From assembly GCA_032718475.1 (NCBI GenBank), contig JAUCBJ010007099.1:1-47399 (forward strand): a stretch of DNA of 47,399 nucleotides. Direction: 5' to 3'. Each line of letters opens with the position of its first letter. The stretch's first letter is position 1. This DNA is from Nemertoderma westbladi. Its lineage: Eukaryota > Xenacoelomorpha > Nemertodermatida > Nemertodermatidae. Position numbers and translations under genes: made by a program. Below are positions 41,293 through 47,399 of the stretch, in pieces. The notes under the pieces are model-generated. The model ran no database searches and was not told the origin of the DNA. It saw nothing but the letters and a program-made list of their open reading frames with translations.

Positions 41293-41930
41293 TTAGTTAG
41301 CGTCATGGTTGCGTCCGCACAGAGGACAAGTGTCGTCTCCCAGACAGTCCTTTCGGACGTGCCCAGGCATGGTACATTTCCAACAAGAATCCAACGGACG
41401 GATTTGGAGTCTTCTCTCCTCCACCCCTAGATCCTTGAAAGCGCGACATCCGTGCAACTTGTGTCCACCGTATCGTCCACCGTTCCTTTCGCAGAACTGG
41501 CATCCCATGAATTCTGCGGGCAGCTGTTGTCGTGATTGTTTAGCACCAATGGGTGTCAGAACCTTGGAGGTATCTGTCGGGGTAGCGTAGGTCATGGCCT
41601 TCGCGTTTGTCATTTGTTTAGTCCAGTTTGGTGCAGCAATTGTAATCTCTTCTGCTGCGATATGATGGTCCGTATAGTTCGACCGCGTCTCCACTACAGC
41701 CTCCTGTGAGATCAACTGGTAGACATCCGTCAGTCGCAACAATCCACCGGCCTCTTCTCGCCAGTACTCTACCCTGCGCCATTCTCGACACAGTCGATGA
41801 CGTCAGCCAACAATCCTAATCAGAACTGTCGTCGCGTTGGCGTACTCGAGTTGACCGATAGACCGCAAGGTTCCTATAGCGTTTTTAATCTCGTCCGCCA
41901 GTTGAAGAAGATCTATAGGTTTTGAAAAAT
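41293..41930 (-). pseudogene. gag fragment of another BEL/Pao-like element
   Basis: On the minus strand, LLQLADEIKNAIGTLRSIGQ (near 41910-41850) resembles the end of a DUF1759-type Gag region. A stop near 41805 precedes RLCREWRRVEYWREEAGG, and the frame runs to the stop at 41293. The C-terminal part has paired cysteines: CQFCERNGGRYGGHKLHGC, then CWKCTMPGHVRKDC (C-x2-C-x4-H-x4-C), then CPLCGRNHDAN. This is the three-finger layout also seen in the big element's Gag, but the sequence differs strongly, so it is a separate family. No LTRs, protease or pol are seen around it. Confidence 0.65.
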
Positions 41931-43573
41931 ATATTTTAAATCACGGTATTCAATCATAATAATATACTATTATTACATAGATATAATAAGCTCTTAGCCT
42001 ATGTGATATCTATATAGGCTATCTCCTAAATAAAACTGAGACGAGACAATAATAATACAATGAGGTGGAATTGTGTCAAGTTTTCCACTCTCATAGAATC
42101 CTCACGATACACTCATCTACGGAATTTCTAACTACTAATGTATTTCAATTTGTTTTTAGGATATTGTCGAAAACATAATACATATTTATGTAAAAATTGC
42201 GGTGGAAGCTGTGGGAAGTGCATTAAAGAATGAAAATAACCAAGTTTATCTCATCTGTGATTAATAATTCATTAATAGATTCAATAATAAAATTACTAAG
42301 TTCTTGTTGCTAATGGAGTTGTCAGTACTTTCTAAATTTCTAAAACTTAGAACGATTATCACGTTTGTAATAAAACTTGTCAAGTTGTTTCATTTTATTC
42401 GAACATACTTGTGTTGCAGACATTTTTAAAATAATATTGCATATATTATAATCCAATTATATTATAACTCAAAATTATAATTCTATATTATTGTCTATAT
42501 TATGTGCGGCCGGTAACCGTGAGGGTTAAGATTTGGTTTGTTTTCACTCGTTTTGAAGGGATGAATGTTTCGATCTAGATGTTGGGAAAAACTAGCTTCT
42601 TGTTCTTCCTTCCATGTATAATATAAATATCGTAGGTAATAAACAGTGACCAGTAATAGTACAAGTCTGAGTCTGATATTTGCACTGAGATACTAATAAT
42701 CGCCCTTTATACATAAGCCACATATACCGTTAAAACTAAAGCCGTCTCTCGGGTTCAATGGACACATGTGATTGAAATATAAATTGATATTACAGCAGTA
42801 TAAACTACTATAGCTGAGAGGGATTTGTGTTATTGCTATCCTGCCCAATGGGAGATCGCGTGTGCTACTCCGCCATTGGCTGTTGCCTTGACGATTGTTT
42901 GGTTAGTTTGCTGATTATATCCCTCTCTCACTATGTGTTGGCAATCGCTTGTGGTTAGTAAGCCGATGTCAATAGTAGGTTGATACATGCACCAATAATA
43001 ATATACACATAGGACAATATTTAGTACACAATGATAGCTTGCGCAGCCATCTAACTGTCCAGCTTGGTTACTTTGGCAAGGCTCCCTGATTGTAAGTTGA
43101 CCTTTCGGGTTGGCATGCAATCAGGGTGCTAACAGATTTTCCCACTTTGGTTAATACCTTACCTTGAGGTGACATATTTTTTTTGTCAGTGATGAAGTGC
43201 CTCACTTGAATTTCACGAGTAAATGGACATAGGGTCTCAGAAAAATCCTTTGCAGTTAATCTTTTAATGTTTGGATATCATGCCTAACATACTAAAGTAT
43301 CTGAAATGAGAAATTGGAAGCAAATTCCATTATGTGTGGGCTCATAGTACTTGCAAGTTGAAATTGACTACATTTTTTAACATTTTCCAAAATCTCGTGC
43401 GAATTTTGCCTACAATTAAGGCGAAAATACAGTCATTATAAATAACATTAATCCTAGTCTGTCTAATTGCCTGTGTAAGTGATGGTTCAACCTCGGTTGT
43501 AGTTAAGAAATAAATTAATTTTGGTTTCCTAGAGATCAATCAACTTCGTTAGAAAAAATAACAAAACGCTATT
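41931..43573. other. no gene seen
   Basis: AT-rich. A short inverted repeat, ccctgattg...caatcaggg, lies at 43083-43125. Small ORFs lack family features. Confidence 0.5.
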
Positions 43574-43772
43574 GCGAATTTCGTAATTCCGTAACGAAAA
43601 CATGACATTTTTTAAAATAGCTTTTAAACTACTCAACATGTGACATTTCAAATTTTAAATTCTCTTCCTCTAAGCGCTGGGCAATACGCAATTATTTTCC
43701 TTTTGTGGCAATGTGATATATAAGTCGAGATATTTGCGTTACGGAATTACAATTTCACGTTACGGAATTACA
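43574..43772. mobile_element. small inverted-repeat element (MITE-like)
   Basis: gcgaatttcgtaattccgtaacg at 43574-43596 is complementary to cgttacggaattac-aatttc, which occurs twice in tandem at 43737 and 43758. The interior of about 140 bp has no ORF. Target duplication not resolved. Confidence 0.5.
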
Positions 43773-44112
43773 ATATTCAATCGGTATGCAATAGAAACAT
43801 AGTAAAGTGAGCGTGAGTTGATTCCATTGGTTATCTGAGAACTGAAGTAGCAGGCTTCCATCCAATGCTAACATGTATTGTAACTGTAGGCCTACAATGC
43901 AATGTTGTTATTGAATGAAACTGAAACAAAATATGAGGGAGCTCCCTTAGTTAGTCAATTAGGAGCGTGCCGCAGCCAATGCCGTAAATATTCATCCCAG
44001 AACATGTATTTATTTAACATAACAAAAGTATTTATAAGTAGGCTATGTAGCAGTACCTTAATAGCGAGTGATAAGCATTTTTTTATCAGGGATTAATTAA
44101 ATAGTATTTAAT
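43773..44112. other. no gene seen
   Basis: Upstream flank of gene E with a gtaggcctac palindrome at about 43886. A 64-residue ORF here has no recognisable features. Confidence 0.45.
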
Positions 44113-44992
44113 ATGGCCCCTAAGTCAAATGCACAACGTCAGCGTGAGTTCCGTGAACGTCATAAAGAGAGCTACAAGAAACATGATCGTGAGAGAAAAA
44201 GAAGTCTGCTATCACCAAGAGGTTTGAGGGAATTGCGAAGTAAAACTAACATTCGTGTCATTAAATGCCGTCAAAATAAAAAAAGTGGTGGAGTTATTGT
44301 GGGCACAGTTAGTCCTGTAAACGGTCAAAGTCATTCTTATTTGTGCCATCAGTCATTGGGGAAAGCTGTTGCTCGAGCCAAGCAGGCGTTGCCTAATAGC
44401 CCACGTAAATGGCGAGATGGTGTTCGAAAGCTGGCTATGGACCAAAAGCTTGTCAGGGAGAGAGAAGTTGATACCATTAATCGGCCACGGTTAGATGATC
44501 GAGTTATATTAAAAGTCAAGGAGCACTATCTATCCGACGAGATATCGCGACAGGCCCCAGGGAAAGCAGACGGTTTGACAGTCTATATCGATGGAGAGAA
44601 AGTAAAAAAACAAGAGACATATGGTTCTTACTTTAAGTGAGGCATATGAAGATTATAAGGAAAAACATCCTTCCATTGAGGATGATATAGGTTTTACAAA
44701 GTTTACTACACTGCGACCCTGCCATGTACTATTATCATCCCAACTCCCTCGAAACGTCTGCAATTGCATTTATCACCAAAACATTATAAGACTTCAGCAA
44801 GCCTTACATCGAGATCTACCAGCGACCTTCCCACTTTATTCTGATGATTTTATAAAGAGGTGTGTTTGTGATATCGATAACAAGAAATGTATGTCATCCA
44901 CCTACGATCTCTGCGAATGTAAATTTGAAATTAATTTCATTGAGAAAGTGACAAGTGGTCTTTTTCATGGTGGGAATGGAAAAAAATCTTAA
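44113..44992 (+). pseudogene. gene E: N-terminal part of a transposase-like family (APGKAD motif), frameshifted
   Basis: ATG at 44113 (MAPKSNAQRQREFRERHKES) opens a basic N-terminus, followed by LPNSPRKWRDGVRKLAM and ILKVKEHYLSDEISRQAPGK. The frame derails after a run of seven A near 44606, and the +1 frame continues as MVLTLSEAYEDYKEKHP, IGFTKFTTLRPCHVLL, SQLPRNVCNCIYHQN, FPLYSDDFIKRCVCD and a Cys cluster (KCM...DLCEC) to the stop at 44992. I know this order from uncharacterised invertebrate and fish proteins about 700 or more residues long, whose C-terminal half carries Asp/Glu motifs of transposase type. That half is missing here. Removing one A would restore the frame. Confidence 0.65.
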
Positions 44993-45059
44993 TGAGAATG
45001 GAACGCCCAAGTCGATGAGATCGATTTAACGATGTGAAGATATCCGTTAGGGTAGATCG

Positions 45060-45555
45060 AAAAAAAATAATTTTAGAAATGGAACTTTTCCCTATGTTAG
45101 AAATGTGTGAAATTGCCTAAAACCACATAAAAATGTCACTTTCCCAATTTTTGACCATGCATGACCCCCGCACAATTAGTTCAAACAAACAACATTTTTT
45201 GCAAAACTATGTAAAATGAAATCATTTTGACAGAAATTTTTTTTTGAAATGTGAGTTTTCCCAGTGCTATAAGTGTATGAAATGGCATAAAACCGCAAAA
45301 ATCACCACTTTTCAAATTTTGACAAATGTAAGACCCCCGCACAAATAGTACAAACAAACAACAATTTTTAAAAAATATGCAAAATTAAATCATTTCGACA
45401 GAAATTTTGTTTTTTAAATATGACTCTTCCCAGTAGTGCTAGATGTATCAGAAATGGCCTAAAACTGCAAAAAAACACCACCTTTTCGAATTTTTATTTT
45501 TGAAAATGCAAGACCCCTGCACAATTAGTGCAAACAAACAACTTTTTTGGAAAAC
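45060..45555. repeat. satellite-like tandem repeat, unit about 170-180 bp, three copies
   Basis: agaccccc(g/t)gcacaa(t/a)tagt-caaacaaacaac recurs at 45163, 45332 and 45512 (steps of 169 and 180). The segments around it (ttttcccagt...gtatgaaatggc.taaaac.gcaaaaa.cacc) also recur. Copies are about 75-80 percent alike by eye. Confidence 0.8.
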
Positions 45556-46081
45556 TACAGTATGTTGTGATATAATTATTATTAATTATTAGTTTTTGTA
45601 GCAGTTCCTTGTTTACCAACCCAAATCCATCATGTACTGTAATACACTTATATTTTATTTTCTACCGGGTAGTACTTAATAAGTATGGCGGGAAATTTAA
45701 ATTACAACATTTTGACTTCCAAAGACTAGGCCAAGGCCAACCAGAATGTTGAATTGCAAACGGAGCTGTACCTTCTATTTCAGGTAATGCAGCGATGCCG
45801 GCGATGGTACACATTACATAGGCCTACTTATCCACTCGGGCCTCCACATACAGTAATTTCAGTCTTAATTACAGTTTATTCAAACTCTATTCAAGTTGCT
45901 TCTTACAGTCCTATCTTAATAAAACCCTAACCCTATTTGAAACCACAATACTGCAGTACTGCACTGCTAGTAGATTTACTTTCGAATCAGATTTAGGCCT
46001 ACTTGCATCCCTCTGCTATACTACATACCTTTGTCCTACTGTATATTGAAATAAATATGTTTTGTAGTATTCTGTGTATTA
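45556..46081. other. no gene seen
   Basis: Flank upstream of gene D with several taggcctac words. It ends in an acceptor-like ttctgtgtattag at 46081. Confidence 0.45.
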
Positions 46082-47238
46082 GGCAATGGTAGGATGCTTC
46101 GATCTAATTCACAAAAGTATGAATACTTTGGTTATTCTAAAGAACTCGATGTCAATAAGACATCTGTTTTACCCACAGGATTTGATTGTGTTCAGCATAT
46201 CTTATTTTTACGGGAGCAGAAGAAACATGGAACTTATAATACATCTGTTGAATCTCGGGATTGCGCGTGTAAAGTAATGGCTATGTGGTTTAAAGCTGGA
46301 ATCCCTACGGTGAATTCTTCTACAAGGCTCGCAGAGCGGATTAAAAATATGTTTGACAAACGGGTTTTGCTAAACAAAATCCCAAATAATAGAGGGGAGA
46401 AAAATTTTAAGAAAGTTGAGGCTTATAAGAAAGAACTCGGAAAGTTACTAGATATTGCAGCTTGTAAATGTCCTAATAGTTATATTTGTAAATGTGAAAT
46501 ATCAAAAAAGATACCAGATTGTGAATGGCCATTTATAAAAGATCAAAGAACTCATCGTAAAATGGTGATTTCAAGTTCTATTGATGTGATTGAAACCGTT
46601 AAACGTAGGAAGTATTTCAAACGGAAACAGATAATTGTAAAGCAAAAAACTGGTGCCAAAAATCAATCAAACGACGAGAAACCGGATATTAATATAGCAG
46701 ATACAGGAGGGGCATCTGGAATTGAACCGATCGATATAAGTAGTACTGATACGGATGACTCCTCAGACAGTGAAGACTATCAATCCCAGATATCAAACTA
46801 CCATCTTGGACAGACCCCTGCTTCCGTCACTAAAGGATGTATGAATTCTAGTGTTTCCCTTTCTATTGTAAGTAAACTAGCAGATCGCCTTGAAGTTAGC
46901 GATGTAGCAACAGCAGCAATGGTCTCAGGAACTTTGCACGATATCGGCCTCAATGTTATAGTTGACAGAAATAAGATACGCCGTGAACGTGAGAAAAGTC
47001 GGGATCAGTTTAATAACCAAAAAAGTTCACCAATTGCTTTATTCTTCGATGGCAGGAAGGACAATACCTTGGTTGCACCTAGTGTAACTTCAAGAGAAGA
47101 ACATTGTTTTAGTTGAGGAACCGGGATCGGAATTTCTTGGCCATACCACCCCCAATTCCGGAAATGCTGCTGATATAGCATCTTCAATTATTTCATATTC
47201 TAATTCGAATTATATTTCATTGGATCATTTAAAATTAG
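46082..47238 (+). pseudogene. gene D: second member of the FDGRKD transposase-like family, one frameshift
   Basis: After an acceptor at 46081 the frame runs through VQHILFLREQKK, FKAGIPTVNSSTRLAERI, a Cys cluster (ACKCPNSYICKCE...DC), FIKDQRTHRKMVI, an acidic Ser/Asp stretch (SSTDTDDSSDSEDY), LEVSDVATAAMVSG and SPIALFFDGRKDNTLV. It closes at 47116. A +1 shift near 47102 leads to VLVEEPGSEFLGHTTPNSG and an open frame to a good splice donor (ttag/gtgagt) at 47238/47239. The FDGRKD...EEPGS order is shared with gene C, but gene D has an extra cysteine cluster and at least one intron, whereas gene C looks intronless. The catalytic part beyond the intron lies mostly outside the window. Confidence 0.65.
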
Positions 47239-47353
47239 GTGAGTCATTCGAAAAACGAAATTTTTACAATACATTATATAAATATTTACCGGCACTAATA
47301 TATAAAACAAACTAAATTATGTTTAATTCAGCGATTCCAATTTTTTTTTCCAG
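47239..47353 (+). other. intron of gene D
   Basis: Starts gtgagt and ends in a T-rich tract followed by ccag. It is 115 bp long. The following 46 bases are open in the joined phase (VLRDNLAGQPITLG) to the window end. Confidence 0.6.
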
Positions 47354-47399
47354 TTTTGAGGGATAACCTTGCAGGTCAACCTATTACACTCGGGGGTGG

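Noticed and set aside
44600-44620. Programmed -1 frameshift at an A7 slippery run in gene E
   Set aside because: The downstream frame is +1, not -1, relative to the first; an extra base explains it better.

Overview
This is a eukaryotic, AT-rich, gene-poor window, most likely from an invertebrate animal and probably a marine one. The evidence is AG/GT splice sites, a BEL/Pao-type LTR retrotransposon, RTE-like LINE remains, microsatellites, and several transposase-like protein families that I know from cnidarians, molluscs, crustaceans and other invertebrates. The word TAGGCCTA is also strikingly common. I cannot name the species. I see no rRNA gene, no CRISPR array and no ordinary single-copy host gene that I would stand behind.

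Layout. 1-5.3 kb: the 5' part of a BEL/Pao-like element on the minus strand (gag, a 2.2 kb non-coding leader, an LTR). 5.7-6.6 kb: a poly-G hairpin and a twice-frameshifted ORF remnant. 8.5-22.9 kb: a minus-strand transposase-like gene (gene A) split by a second, plus-strand member of the same retroelement family. That element has two 1192-bp LTRs differing at two positions, TG...CA ends and a 5-bp target duplication (acgac). It keeps gag-protease and an extra zinc-knuckle ORF, but has lost nearly all of reverse transcriptase, RNase H and integrase. 23.7 kb: a 162-bp tRNA-like element with inverted ends. 23.9-26.3 kb: a decayed paralogue of gene A (gene B). 29.4-34.3 kb: AT-rich repeats full of TTCTAGAA palindromes, bracketing a frameshifted copy (gene C) of a second transposase-like family. 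35-36.4 kb: a GT microsatellite and a 5'-truncated LINE with a 15-bp target duplication. 36.6-38.2 kb: a gene with a 33-bp coding minisatellite and a Myb/SANT-like last exon. 38.8-40.9 kb: GGGGAC-rich repeats and a 0.7 kb inverted-repeat element. 41.3-41.9 kb: another gag remnant. 44.1-45.0 kb: a third transposase-like family, frameshifted in an A run. 45.1-45.6 kb: satellite-like repeats. 46.1-47.4 kb: a second member of the gene C family, running off the window.

How it fits together. The window is a nest of mobile elements. The 12.3 kb retroelement is very young (two differences between its LTRs) yet has no polymerase or integrase, so it was presumably mobilised in trans. The orphan families (A/B, C/D, E and the Myb-like gene) each look like proteins of poorly classified DNA transposons. 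Many reading frames are broken by single-base shifts, several of them in homopolymer runs, so either decay or assembly error could explain them.
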